This document shows, one piece after another, positions 1-10,617 of a stretch of 64,000 bases of DNA; within the stretch, counting starts at the first letter, position 1, and each line of letters begins with the position of its first letter. Source of the DNA: Isoetes taiwanensis (Eukaryota > Streptophyta > Lycopodiopsida > Isoetales > Isoetaceae). The notes beneath the pieces are model-generated. The model had not been told where the DNA came from. It was given only the letters and a program-made list of their open reading frames with translations, and ran no database searches. The DNA lies in the NCBI GenBank assembly GCA_021234155.1, contig JAJEKV010000011.1, forward strand, positions 19,298,677 to 19,362,676, written 5' to 3'. Position numbers and translations under genes: made by a program.

Positions 1-1869
1 GCTTGGGATGCAAAAATAACTGTCTACGCAATATGGCGCATAAAGATTGGTATGCTGATATAGAAATCTGGACGAGGAAGTAAGATCTTAACTCTCACGA
101 TCTTTTTGCACTAGCTCTGGTATAAGTACACGTGATAGAAAACTCATGGCATGTTATAGAAGTCAGAATAGCATATTATAGGCAGTTTACCAGTCCTCAT
201 CTCCAATCACCAAAGTATCTCGAAATGGGAATTTTAGTCAAGCCCAGACATGCAACCAGTAGAGTGAGACCTAGTGCACATAGGTCGGGTGTGGAAGTAA
301 GACGTTGGAATCATATTCCTCATGCCAACCTTGGCCTACCAAGTACTAAGGTAGGGCAATTTATCATAGAAGTGCTTGAGTAGAGAGAGTTGAGGAAGAT
401 GTCGATAGCCATTTGAAGCTTAAGTAGTAGTATGTTTTTAGTTTTGAGCCTGTACTCATGGAATTGGCTTATGAACTTGATGGCTCTAAAGGAATAATAT
501 GCACTTCACTTCAACTCCCTCCCTCCCTCTTCATGGCTAGTCCTTTGTGCTAGCAATTGTGAAGTCTTGTGTTTAAGTCACTAGGGACATTTTAGGGGGA
601 CCATCATATGTTCTATGGGATGCTGATTGTGATCGAACGTACATTGTATACCTATGTGTATTTCACTCATCTATCCGTGTCCATCATAGGAATTTTTGCT
701 AGTACATTAATCATAATATTTTGTGATTTTTTTACATATATTATATTTGGCAGCAATGAGCTTAGTTTTACAAATTGGTCTTTTGTATTGTTTGAATTTC
801 TAGTATCATTATCATTGTAAAGGTTCTTCATTAGGGTTTTTAATTATCACCAATGGTTTACTAGTTGCATTGTATACTACAATGCTTTATGCATTAAATA
901 TAATTGCAAAATGTTGAATGTTTCATAGCATTAGGCAACGAAGAGGGAAACTTCATTAATTCTTACCAAGCCAAAATCACAACAGGATCATTTATTGGGA
1001 AAAATGTACATTAGTTCTACCAGACAAATGTACTCTATAAGATATATTTCATGGAGGTAGCGCTAACAAGAGGTACCCTAAGACAGTTACGTATTTACCC
1101 ACCAACTTACAAGCCCAATTATTGTTCGAACAACTAGAAAATTCAAATTCAAGAAACAAATTTGTGTCTGCATTGCAATTCTTGCAGCAACAAGAAAGGC
1201 TCGGAGGCGCTTCCATTTCATACATAGCGCCTGAAGGTATTGGAGGACTGGGTGCTTCCTGAAGCCGATCGCCCTTGTGGATCTTCGGGCTGCAGCCGAT
1301 CGCCCTTGTTGGGCTTTCAAAAACTTAACCCGTTTGCTTAATCGTTCACATTAAACAAGGCAAGCTCCAATTCTCAGTGAATTTCTCCTTTGTTGATGCC
1401 GACTATGGTAATAGGTATGATCCTCTGTAAAAATACATTTGTGTTGAGACTGGGTTGTTAATTGCCTCTGAACTTTGCAATGTAAGTAAGCTAACTATGA
1501 CTATTGGTGTGATTCTATCTAAAATGGCAACTGCATACAGTCTGGGAGGTTGCTTAGCTCTTGTAGTAAGTCTGTTAAATGCTTGTGCCCAATAAATGCC
1601 TAATCCGATACACTAACTGCTCTATATCGCTAACTTGCAGTGTTCCAAGTGAAACGGACAGCTACCTGCTCGCTTCTCAACAAAATTGCGATTGCGATCT
1701 CTCGCAAAGGTGCCACTGTTAGCTTCTCCACGAGATCGCGACTGCGTTCCTTCGGAGCATTTTTCTTGGTGAGAAAAGGCCAGCTGTATGTCTGCGTGTG
1801 TTGTCATTACTTGACAAGATCGTGGCCGCGATTGTTGATACCGATTACTAACTCACAGAGTGCTGGATA
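1..1869. other. No supported gene
   Basis: AT-rich sequence with only short, unconvincing open frames. I see no conserved motif, terminal repeat or RNA gene. Small reading frames at 1087-1320 and 1640-1870 have no recognisable domain and I leave them uncalled. Confidence 0.5.
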
Positions 1870-2343
1870 ATGGAGACTAGGTTCATGCTTTTCAGTGGCA
1901 GGAAGGTTGCAAAAGGGAAGGTGCATGATTTCGACAAGCATCACAATCTGCCCTTGCCTGAAGGATGTGCACTTGTGTCCCTGAAACGTATTCTAGAAGA
2001 GGAACTCCCGTTGCCATATCCTGAAACTAAAATGGGGGCGCTTTTGGAGTCCAAGGATGCCTTCATTTTATAGCCCACTAAGGACGTAGCTAACATAGCA
2101 ACCGAGGTGCAAGACTTTTCTATCCCCCATTCCCCATCACAGATCAGGCACATAATATGGCAGGACCTCGTGGAGCAGATTCATACATCTGATGCGAACG
2201 TCCCTAAGACCATTTCAAGGGATTGTGATGACTATACAGATTCATATCATACGAACATTATACTCGTATGTATAAAAGATGGTCGTCACACAGATGCAAA
2301 AGGGTGGTTGCACAAAACAGAATTTAGACTCACAACTTTCTAA
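1870..2343 (+). pseudogene. Plant DNA-transposon protein fragment (En/Spm or Tnp-like)
   Basis: One reading frame runs through this stretch with a single in-frame TAG at 2071-2073, exactly where a tryptophan is expected (ILWP-type motif read as FIL-stop-PTKDV). The order GRKVAKGKV, then LPLPYPE, then FIL(W)PTKDV resembles the conserved C-terminal block of plant En/Spm- and Tnp-type transposon proteins, where a 'VA.G.V' segment precedes a 'LP.P' segment and a terminal 'WPK..V'. There is no transposase catalytic core nearby and no terminal repeats were found. It is therefore a fragment. The family is assigned from remembered motif order only. Confidence 0.4.
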
Positions 2344-2817
2344 TTACGAATCACACATCTTTACCAAGTGCGTTACTAATATTTGTTAAAGATATTTCCT
2401 CGTGTCTTTCTCATATGTGGGCTGTTTCCACGAGGTTCAAAATATTCTAGAACCTTACATGCATGCACGACACTTGGCATGATCTCATTTATTGGAGTGG
2501 CGCGATCCTGACCGTTGGCCTAGATATATAAGGAGGCACCTACTTCTTGTCGAACCATTCTGGTTCAACGCCAGTCTTGAGCCTTCTAGGCATCTGTTTT
2601 GTGTTCCCGCTTGCCTTCTGTCATTGTACTCTCGATTCCTGTTCATATATCAGATTCTTTGCCGATCTTGGCATATTTCTTTCGTATTTTTTGCGTATTT
2701 TTTACGTATTTTCCTTGTTTTCGCGTAGGTTCATGACAGTTTGAACTGGAGTCTCTTACCGGTTCTTGTCTACTCTGACATAAGCATTTTTTGCTCGTAT
2801 TTGGTGATTTCATATCT
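2344..2817 (+). promoter_or_regulatory. Probable 5' LTR/leader of the gypsy element
   Basis: Non-coding sequence directly upstream of the gag start. A TATA-like tatataagg lies at 2525-2533, followed by a T-rich, pyrimidine-rich stretch, as expected for LTR U3-R-U5. The matching 3' LTR is missing because the element breaks off near 5081, so the LTR ends cannot be fixed. No clear tRNA primer site is visible. Tcn1/sushi-like elements often self-prime, so this absence is not informative. Confidence 0.35.
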
Positions 2818-5081
2818 ATGGAGGAGGTTTTGACTTTATTACAGTAGGTCCAGCAGCTTGTTCAAGTATGCCAGCAGTTGCAGCTGGACAATAAAGAGCG
2901 TAAGGAACGTGTTGCTTCACATGAATTTGTTTCTAGCTTTAGATTGAGGCTATCAGAGCCTAAGATTAGCCTGCCAGAGAAGTTTGACAACACTCGGTCC
3001 AAGCTCCATGGTTTTTTGAATGAAACCAGGCTTGTGATACAGCTCCACCCTCATAGATATCCCACGGCCCAGGAATAAGTTGGGGTGATTAGTTCTTTCC
3101 TCACAGGGCCAGCTCTAAGTTTGTTTGCTCCTTTATTGGAGAAAGGAGCCCCAGAGTTTGCAAGATTTTGCTGCTTTCAGTTCAGAGCTCGAGGTATACT
3201 TTGGAGATACCGTCAGCCAGATATGATCCACAAAACTTTGCAATCTAAGGCAAGGCTCTCGTCCAGCTTCAGTATATGCATCGGAATTTTGTCAAATTGC
3301 GATAGATACTACCTGGGATGATGTTACACTTCGAGATTGTTTCCGATGGGGGTTATGTGAGGATGTCAAAGATATGATGCTGTCTATGGAGGACCCTCAG
3401 ACTTTGGAAGAAGCCATCAGATTTGCAGATCGATGTGATAATCGACTCTTCGAACATAGGCAAGAGAGAGGTAGTCAGACCTTCCCAATCACACAAGCGC
3501 CTGAAGCTACGCTTTCCCCGGTCTCATATATAGAATCTAGTAGGTCTGGACCTGAGCCTATGCAGATTGATTAGGCAGTTCGAGGACCTTTATGCAAAAT
3601 GAGAAGAAGCGTCGAACGAAGAGCGGCTAATCTTTGCCTCTATTGTGGAGGAGCTGGTCATATTGCTTGTGGATGCCTTGTGAAGCACCCAAATCAGTCG
3701 AAAAACTTCAGGGGCTGGTCCAAGTAGTAGGAGTCTCTCGTCGGCTGGCCCCCTTTTCTCAGACTCCTTCCACACTTTTTGACATGTTTATTCCATCGGA
3801 TAAGGTCTACAAGGCATTTTTCGTCTCTATATCATTGAAATCAGAGGTTGGAAGGTTGGAAGCATTGGCACAACTTAATTGTGGTGCAAATGCTTGCTTT
3901 ATGGATAGTGCGTTTGCCAATAAGCACGCCATCCCTAGAAGCCAGGTTGAGCATCCTAGTTCTGTCGAAGTGATTGATGGTCGGGAGATCTCCTCGGATG
4001 CAGTCACAGAATGTACCGCATCTCTTCAGGTTTTGTTGGAGGGAGTTTCTTGTGGCATATCTTTCAATCTCATCGCTAGCCCACATGCGTCAATAGTCTT
4101 GGGTCTACCCTGGCTCGAGCTACACAACCCACAGATTGATTGGCGTACTAGATCATTTTGGTTTGCTAGTTCTAGCTCTAGTTCCAGTAAATCTGCAGTT
4201 CAGGCCTCTGCACCAATATCGATTTCAGTTCGTGCAGCATCGTGGGCTCCTGATTCTTCCATTGATGTTCCTGTTTCTGCACCATGTTCTGATTCGACTC
4301 TTTTCTCTGCTCTAGTTTATGCCCCAGATTCTGAGCATGCTCTCGATCATGTCCCAACTCTAGTTCTTGTTCAAGTTCCTGCTCCTGCTCCAGTTCCAGT
4401 TTCAGTTCCTGCTCCTTCTTCTCCTGCTTCTATAGAGGCTTCCTCATGCCCTAAGTTTCGTATCTCGAAGATTTCACTTCACGAGTTTATTAAATCTGGA
4501 AGGCAAGATTCAAGTTCAGTATTTGCAATCCAGGTTCATCCGTAGGCTAGCTCTGCACCGGTGAAGTCTGTCTCAATGCTCCCAGATAAATATGGCGACT
4601 TCTTTGATGTTTTTGACAAAGTCAAGGCTAGCAAGCTTCCAGAGCATCGTCCATATGATTGTCCTATTGATTTGTAGCCTGACACAATGCCACCATATGG
4701 TCTGATATATGGTCTATCTCCCGCTGAGTTGAAGGTTTTGTGGGATTATATTGAAGAGAATCTAGCTACTAGTTTCATTCGACATCCTCAGTCCCCCATT
4801 GGAGTGCCTATCTTTTTCGTAAAAAAGAAGGATGATTCTCTGCGTCTGGTCGTTAATTATCGTGGCCTCAATAAAATGACAGTGCCAAATCGATATCCCA
4901 ATCTTATCCGGATACAGGAAGGTGATGAGTGAAAAACAGCTTTTCGTACTCGCTATGGCCATTTTGAGTATATAGTTATGCCGTTTGGGCTTACCAATGC
5001 TCCAATAATATTCTAGCATATGGTCAATGATGTCTTCCGGGAGTTCTTAGACACTTTTGTCATCATCTATTTGGATCAGTG
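2818..5081 (+). pseudogene. Ty3/gypsy gag-protease-RT polyprotein remnant (sushi/Tcn1-like)
   Basis: Reading from ATG 2818, gag shows LPEKF...GFLNETRLVIQLHPHRYPT and, in another frame, WDDVTLRDCFRWG followed by EPMQID. A perfect CCHC zinc knuckle (CLYCGGAGHIACGC) lies at about 3633-3674. The protease region (3760-4170) keeps GLPWLELHNPQIDW. Its catalytic D-S/T-G is replaced by NCGA, so the aspartate is lost. RT begins around 4564 with PDKYGDFFDVFDKV and keeps FFVKKKDDSLRLVVNYRGLN. It then jumps from NRYPN directly to IRIQEGDE, deleting the LI...GA..FTK(I)DLR block with the first catalytic Asp. Later defects are TGA for Trp (about 4930), TAG for Gln in 'FQHM', and YLDQ for YLDD. RNase H and integrase are absent. 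Gag motifs match the sushi/Tcn1-like lineage described in fungi, fish and seed-free plants; that is inference from motifs. Confidence 0.85.
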
Positions 5082-5464
5082 TTGTTTAAGTACCCGTACA
5101 CTACGATTGTGTACTTATAATACCTTGGGTAGTGTACAGTACGTCTTGTACCTCTAAAGTGTAGGGTCAATTTTTTTTTATGAGTCTAAACCATATCCTC
5201 AAGACAATTTTGTGCCTCCCTAATGTCTAATGTCAATTTCAAGGCTAAAAAGCCTCTAATGGTATGTTTCTAGCTCTTGTAGTGTTCGACAAAGAGCAGG
5301 TAAAATTTTTGTGCTTATATTTCTTTGCTTTAGTACTAGTTTCAATCCATTTACATGAACTTCTTATTGTGGGTTCTTATTTGACCAGCCAGATCTCTTA
5401 ACCAACTCCTTATAGTTCAAATCTTATAGAAAATCCTCAAAAAAGTCTAACCTCAAGTGCAAAT
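5082..5464. other. No supported gene
   Basis: Short AT-rich spacer between the truncated gypsy element and the LINE remnant. Nothing recognisable. Confidence 0.5.
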
Positions 5465-6460
5465 TTGCAAAATTTACATAAAGAACTTTTTAATGAGGAG
5501 CGTAGGGAGAAGAGGAGACAATATAAACGAGCAGTAGGGGAAAGCAGGGGGCAGCTAATCAAAGAGTTTAAGACTCTTACAAAAGCAAAAAAAAGGGCAT
5601 TTCTAAGAGAGAAGAAGGAACACTTGGTAAAGGAGTTGTTAGTTGATCCTTTTAAGTTTTGGAAGAAACTTAAATAAAGCAAGCATGGAACATCATAGTT
5701 GCAAGTTGGAGGTTGTTTAATCATTGGAGGGTTGCTTAATCAGGTAAGGAAGCTGTATTATGTTGAGGGCGTAGAAGATGGACAAGCGGGCGCGAAATGT
5801 AAGATGGTGTTCTCAGATGAGGATGTGCAGTGGGGGCTTAGGAAACTCGCAATCAGGAAGGCATCGGATACTGTGGGACCACAATGCTCTGGAACAGGTA
5901 AAGATGGCACACTACAAACAGCACATAAACCCCACCCTGGTTCGAGGCCCACAGCTCTACCTGCGTTCTCAGTTGCCCATGAAGAAGCGCAGGATCATCG
6001 CGTCCATTCGAACATGGGCCCACCATCTTCGGCTTGAGACGGGTCGGTGGATTGGAGAGCCGCGCCAGGACAGGCTTTGTCAGTGTTGCCCGCTGGGGGT
6101 TGTTGAGGATGAAAGCCATGCCTTCCAAAGCTGTCCCGCCTATAGTCAGATTCGGGCTCGCTATGCCCGCTTGGTGCGACCTGGTCTGCCACTGCACGAG
6201 CTACTCAGTACGCCGTCAGTTCGATCCCTTGGCTCCTACCTCCAGGAGGTTTTGGATCTGCGGACTCACCTCTGTCCCCGCGCGCCTACCTGAGGTGCCA
6301 GAAATTCATGTGTATATGTATATTTGTACAGCTGCCAGCAGGCTTGTTGCTGCGACGGTTTTTCCCTCGTAAGGGGGTTTTTTAATCCAGGTAGCAACGG
6401 GCTTGCTGCACCCGTGTAATTGGGTCCCATAGACCGATTGGCCTCCGCGGACGATAAAAG
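5465..6460 (+). pseudogene. LINE ORF2 remnant, internal RT deletion
   Basis: The first part (5465-5677) is a basic helical segment ending in DPFKFWKKLK, the linker seen between endonuclease and RT in plant LINEs. After a short stretch the frame at 5778-6293 gives the C-terminal region: RTWAHHLRLETGRWIGEPRQ, then the CCHC-like RLCQCC...VEDESHAFQSCPAYSQIR. Almost the entire RT domain is missing between about 5677 and 5900, so this is a deletion derivative. The 3' end is followed by a CCTT microsatellite, which fits a LINE tail. The antisense LINE at 16-18 kb supplies the RT part missing here and may be related. Confidence 0.75.
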
Positions 6461-6462
6461 AA

Positions 6463-6500
6463 CCTTCCTTCCTTCCTTCCTTCCTTCCTTCCTTCCTTCC
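6463..6500 (+). repeat. (CCTT)n microsatellite, LINE tail
   Basis: About nine uninterrupted CCTT units immediately after the LINE 3' region. Simple-repeat tails are typical of target-primed LINE insertions. Confidence 0.9.
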
Positions 6501-6511
6501 TCACCACTTTT

Positions 6512-6606
6512 AGTGGAAACCCTTCCGGGGTTCTAATATGGAAACCCTTCCGGATTTCGGAAATTCAGAAGGGTTTCCATATTAGAACCCCGGAACGGTT
6601 TCCACT
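6512..6606. repeat. Foldback: 39-bp inverted repeat
   Basis: Left arm 6512-6550 and right arm 6568-6606 are reverse complements with one mismatch. The loop is about 17 bases. The arm contains ggaaacccttcc. A related ggaaaccctttcggtttcc occurs at 7769-7787 in the downstream LTR. It directly follows the LINE tail, so it may be a short foldback insertion or part of a larger element. Confidence 0.85.
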
Positions 6607-7520
6607 AATTTATTTAATAACCCCAATCGGGGGGAGATAGTGTGAGCGAAGAAAAGGGGCAAGCGCATCTATTGTGCAACATGGAGCTTAAAAGAAACAA
6701 AAGGCACTTTATTAAAATAAGAGCCAAACCTTATTTTAGTTTAAAGGGCATCGAAGCCTTTATAAAAGGTGAACAACAGAGTATATATAAGGGGCGAACA
6801 ACAACATCGAGGGAGAGTGCACGACCACCAGACCGACATCATTGATCGCTACAATAACTCTACGACCGCTACAGTAAACTAAGGTCCAAAACTGACACTA
6901 GCACATCATTTCCGGCCACTACAGATCCGGCCACGACAATTTGGTTCAACTGGCCTTCTTCTGCACGAATTTTTTCTTTATACTAATCTTAAGCCAATCA
7001 GTTCTATTGCAGGTTAGCCTAAATCGGATTGGATAAATTCTTAGTGGATCTCAATGATCCTGTGGAATCCCAACTCTGAAACCTTTTCCTAAATTTGTGT
7101 ATTGCTAAAGCAGAGTCTTTAGTGTTGATTGGAGTCTCCCTAGACCTTACTTCTTTCCATAAACTCAGACTTTCTCTGAAATTCTCTTGCTCTGGAACAG
7201 CCCGGTTGGGTGGAGAGCTTAGCCGTGAAGGCTGGATTTGGTAGATTTTTTGTTGATCGAACTCATTCTGTGACTCTGGTTTGCTATAAAGTCTTGAAAC
7301 CGTATCAGTCTGATTTGTTATAAAGTCTTGAATGAAACCGTATTAGTCAGATTATCTGTCTCTTTCAAAATGTAATTGTTGCACTTTTAAAAGAATAAGA
7401 ATTTCCTCAACAAACAACAAAATCATACAGCTACATTTCTTCACAATGAAATGGCATGAGTCTTTCCAAAAGATTGTATGTATAAAATTACACATTGTTT
7501 AATGCAAAGACTTTGAAATC
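6607..7520. other. No supported gene
   Basis: A TATA-like gagtatatataagg lies at 6779-6792. The rest is unstructured sequence leading to the LTR. A 67-codon open frame at 6642-6845 has no recognisable motif. Confidence 0.45.
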
Positions 7521-9032
7521 TGTGACGTTCCAGCATAACATACGGTATGAATACGTATATTATACTGACACGTCACTAGTACATGTCGACTCAGACAACA
7601 TGTACACGGCGACCGTAAAGAGTAGTACCCTAGGATACGACCTTGTGAACCATTATATTGCACATGTTAAGGCCACATGTGAATATAATATCTTTTGCCA
7701 TGTGGCAATAGCCCATTGACCAAAAGGGCCCAGCCCTAAAATTCGTGGAAATAAAGGGGCATAAACCCTAAAAGGGAAACCCTTTCGGTTTCCAGCCTCT
7801 ATAGGTCGGATTGGAGCAGCATTGGACGCCATTTCGCCTGAAGAGTAGCAGAGGAATCGGAATTCCTAGGTTGCAGCTCGATGACGCTTTCAGAGGAGTG
7901 GGAGCCAGCCAAGAAGCGGGTTAGTGGTTGATCCGATAGTTAGATCCGAGTTTTCAGCCCTCATTCCATAGGATTAGTATCCATTCTTAGCTATAGGCGA
8001 CCCCTACAGCCTAAGAATGATAAACACTAACAAAGGAACCTAACCATGTATGATTAGGTAGATTAGAATAGATGTATTCTATTATTTCAGTTCTGTTGTG
8101 TTGATGTTTTGACATTCTATGCGCCACTTGTGTATTGGGAAGGGGGGTAGAGACCCAGATCCCAAGTAGATGGATGATCCTAGTTTTAGCCCATTAATTC
8201 CTAATTAATGCGGCCTGTGCATAAGAGCCCGCCTGGCTGTGGGTGGCGGAGCTAGACCGGCTGACAAGGAAGGGCTTGTCTGATCACAGTTGATCCCTCT
8301 GGTGCGTAGCGACGGCCGGGGAACATTGTGGGCTAGGCCTAATACCCTGGCACTGCGTGAGGGCAGGGTATGGGCTCGACATCTCTTGGGTGATGCGTCA
8401 TCTTCTAGGGGTTCAAGTCGTATACGAGCAGTGGCTCTCTAGCTCGCCTGTGATTGGCATGAACCTTCTGGAGGGGAGTGATCTCCTCCTGCCTCATCGG
8501 GAGCTGGGGAGATGCAACCCAGTAATAGCCCCCTTGGCTATCAACCCAGCAGGCTACGGTCAGGCTCCAATACTTTTCAGCCTATCTACAAAGTATGCAC
8601 AGGAGGGGCGGATGGAGTGGACTACCCAACGGCCATGTTCCTATGCCAGCCAAATCCATTTGCCATGAATTCTGTCTGCATTGTTATCCGGAGACCCAAG
8701 CCGTCAGTCTTTCCCCATGAGTCTGAGCCTGGGTAGGATCTCCCCATGTTATGTTGATGTTACTGATGTGTTGTTGCAGCTCTGTGATATGGTGGACCAC
8801 CCTTCGAGGTGGGTATATTATTGTTGTTGTCATGTGCTCATGTTTGCTTACGCTTCCGCATTAGGACGATCCCGAGGGAGACGGGATGAATCACACGTCC
8901 ATTCTTCCCCGTCGGGCTCTTGGCCACCATCAATAGGTGGACGGCCTCATGTCAGCGAGCAGATGCTGGTTTGAGGGATGATCTCCAGTTTGTATACGAT
9001 CGGGGCATCGTATATGAGCTGGGGCCGTCACA
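7521..9032 (+). mobile_element. 5' LTR of an LTR retroelement (family 1, copy 1)
   Basis: The segment starts TGTGACGTTCCAGC and ends GGGGCCGTCACA, giving 6-bp terminal inverted repeats TGTGAC/GTCACA. One base later comes TGGTATCAGAGC, the primer-binding site for initiator tRNA-Met, which fixes the 3' end. It aligns by eye along most of its length with the inverted LTR at 23095-24661 (shared tracts include tattgggaaggggggtagag and ggagatgcaaccca). Length is about 1.5 kb. The open frames inside it (8357-8974) have no protein motif and are not genes. No matching forward 3' LTR was found in the window. Confidence 0.85.
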
Positions 9033-9033
9033 A

Positions 9034-9045
9034 TGGTATCAGAGC
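9034..9045 (+). other. Primer-binding site, tRNA-iMet
   Basis: TGGTATCAGAGC, complementary to the 3' end of plant initiator tRNA-Met, one base after the LTR end. Confidence 0.9.
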
Positions 9046-9289
9046 TCTGATCTTGGCAGACCAGGATCGAGCACTGACCGTAATCCTATAGGAACTAACT
9101 AATCTAGACATTCAGTCTTGGAGATAAAAGCCCAAGCACGAACCTCGAGTAGTGGGAAATTTTTTTCTTTCCCAGGGTAGAGTTAGTAAGTATCTAGAAT
9201 TAGGATAATTAGAGAACATAATTAAGATGAAATAGACAGGAGAAAAGTTTCCTAGGAAAGCCTAATAAATTTTAGTCACTTTTTAGCCG

Positions 9290-9362
9290 ACACCTCCAAG
9301 GGTGCGCCAGGAGCATATTAGGTCCATACCTAATTGGTCTCTCGCGCACTCTTAGAGGGGTC
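9290..9362. repeat. Nested hairpin repeat, copy 1
   Basis: About 73 bp. The outer arms are acacctccaagggtgcgc and gcgcactcttagaggggt. The inner arms are ttaggt and acctaa. This is the first of five dispersed copies in the interior of the LTR element. Confidence 0.85.
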
Positions 9363-9502
9363 ACCCCATATGAGCCCTAGAACTTGGCCTTAGGAACCCC
9401 AAATGGTAAAATAAAAGATGAAATCCCATTTAAAAAGCTCGAATTAGCTAAATTTGTATGTTAAAACACAGAAAAACATTAAATAAAAGTCATTTTGGAG
9501 CA

Positions 9503-9575
9503 ACACCTCTAAGGGTGCGCCAGGGCATAGTTAGGTCATGACCTAACACCCTTCTCGCGCACGCTTAGAGGGGTC
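9503..9575. repeat. Nested hairpin repeat, copy 2
   Basis: Same architecture as the copy at 9290. The outer stem cctctaagggtgcgc pairs with gcgcacgcttagagg, and the inner stem ttaggtca pairs with tgacctaa. Confidence 0.9.
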
Positions 9576-9716
9576 CCCTAATAGTGACCTCGGAATTTGC
9601 TCGAAACTTTCTCAAAGTGTAAAAGTAATGATAGAATCTTGCTTAGAATGCTTAAATTAGTGGGAAACGCATGTTAATTTGTTTAATTTGGATAAGTTTA
9701 AAGCAAAAAGAGGTCA

Positions 9717-9790
9717 ACACCTCTAAGGATGCAACAGGGCATAGTTAGGTCTGGACCTAACACGCTCCTCGCGCATGCTTAGAAGGGTTC
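9717..9790. repeat. Nested hairpin repeat, copy 3
   Basis: The most diverged copy (ggatgcaacagggc replaces the gggtgcgccagggc core). Inner ttaggtctggacctaa is kept. Confidence 0.85.
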
Positions 9791-10007
9791 GAGGAAAAAT
9801 AGTTGAAGAAGACCCAGCTTCGATTCGGGAGAGGGAGGATTTCACCAACAAACCAAGAAAATAAGCACCTAGGCCAAACCCTAAAATTTAACTCTATAAA
9901 TTAAGTGGACTTAGACCTCATTTTTTAGGGTTTCCCACGTTGTCCTTCGAGCTTGTCCCAACAGGCGATCTTCCGGTGCCCTGATCCAAATCGAACTCTG
10001 TCAAACA

Positions 10008-10040
10008 ATGGCTAGGACGAAGCAGACCGCTCTAAGGTAA
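10008..10040 (+). pseudogene. Histone H3 tail-like peptide MARTKQTALR
   Basis: An ATG in a good context (aacaATGgct) opens MARTKQTALR, which matches the first eight residues of histone H3 (MARTKQTA) and then differs. The next codon is TAA, but the sequence reads ctctaag/gtaagc, a strong splice donor. It may thus be a first exon joined to a later one, or a broken ORF. The intact H3 fold lies about 0.75 kb downstream, with an open but frame-shifted Lys/Glu-rich stretch between. The purine-rich interval offers no obvious acceptor. That the tail peptide and the fold belong to one protein is inference. Confidence 0.6.
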
Positions 10041-10048
10041 GCAACGAT

Positions 10049-10617
10049 GATAAGCCCAGCGCCCAAGTCCTCGCCGCCGAGCAGAAACTCAAGGATGCCG
10101 AAGAGAAACTGAAGGCCGACATGGAGAGGAGACCTAGATACTACCGAAATCTAGAGAAGAGGTGGAAGAAAGAAGAGAAGACCAAGAGGAAAGAAGAGAA
10201 GGCAAAGAGGAAAGAGGAAAAAGCAAAGAGGAGAGAGGAGAGGGCAAGGAAGAAAGCAATGTGAAGCAACCGAGGAGGCCAAGAAGACCAATGGCTTGAA
10301 ACGAGGGAACTAAGAGCGTGGAAGAACACCACAGGAAAGGCAAAAGGGTGATGACAGACGAGCCCCCGCAGAAGAAGAGGAGGAGCTCAGTCTCGGTCGA
10401 CATCGTCATCGGTGAACGACCCGAAGGCGACCAACCTCCATCGTCGTCGGAAGATTCTGAAGGACGCCAGTAACTTCTTGGAAGAAGTACTTGTAGGAAC
10501 AGAGAATCCTCGCGATAAGAACAAGAAACAGCCATCCCGGAGACAGATGAACCCCAAGAGAAGGGCCAAACCCCAGCCCAAGACCCGGCAGGACCCCAGA
10601 TTGAACTACCCCCGCCA
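10049..10617 (+). pseudogene. Lys/Glu-rich coding stretch upstream of H3 fold, frameshifted
   Basis: The frame at 10049 gives a charged helix rich in KRKEEKAKR repeats, ending at TGA near 10264. A second frame (from about 10300) gives an NLS-like PPQKKRRSS and an acidic SSSEDSEGR. A third (about 10465-10530) gives FLEEVLVGTENPRDKNKK. The frame of the downstream H3 ORF is open again from about 10537 (QETAIPETDEPQEKGQ). Composition is consistent across frames, which suggests one ancestral coding sequence with several indels, or unrecognised splicing. No known domain apart from coiled-coil-like repeats. Confidence 0.45.

Noticed and set aside
3634-3720. N-terminus of the 303-codon ORF as a separate protein
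   Set aside because: The true reading of this stretch is the zinc knuckle in another frame; the ORF is only the protease frame extended upstream.
8357-8974. Overlapping 74-103-codon open frames as genes
   Set aside because: They lie inside an LTR defined by its ends and primer site and are not kept in the inverted copy.
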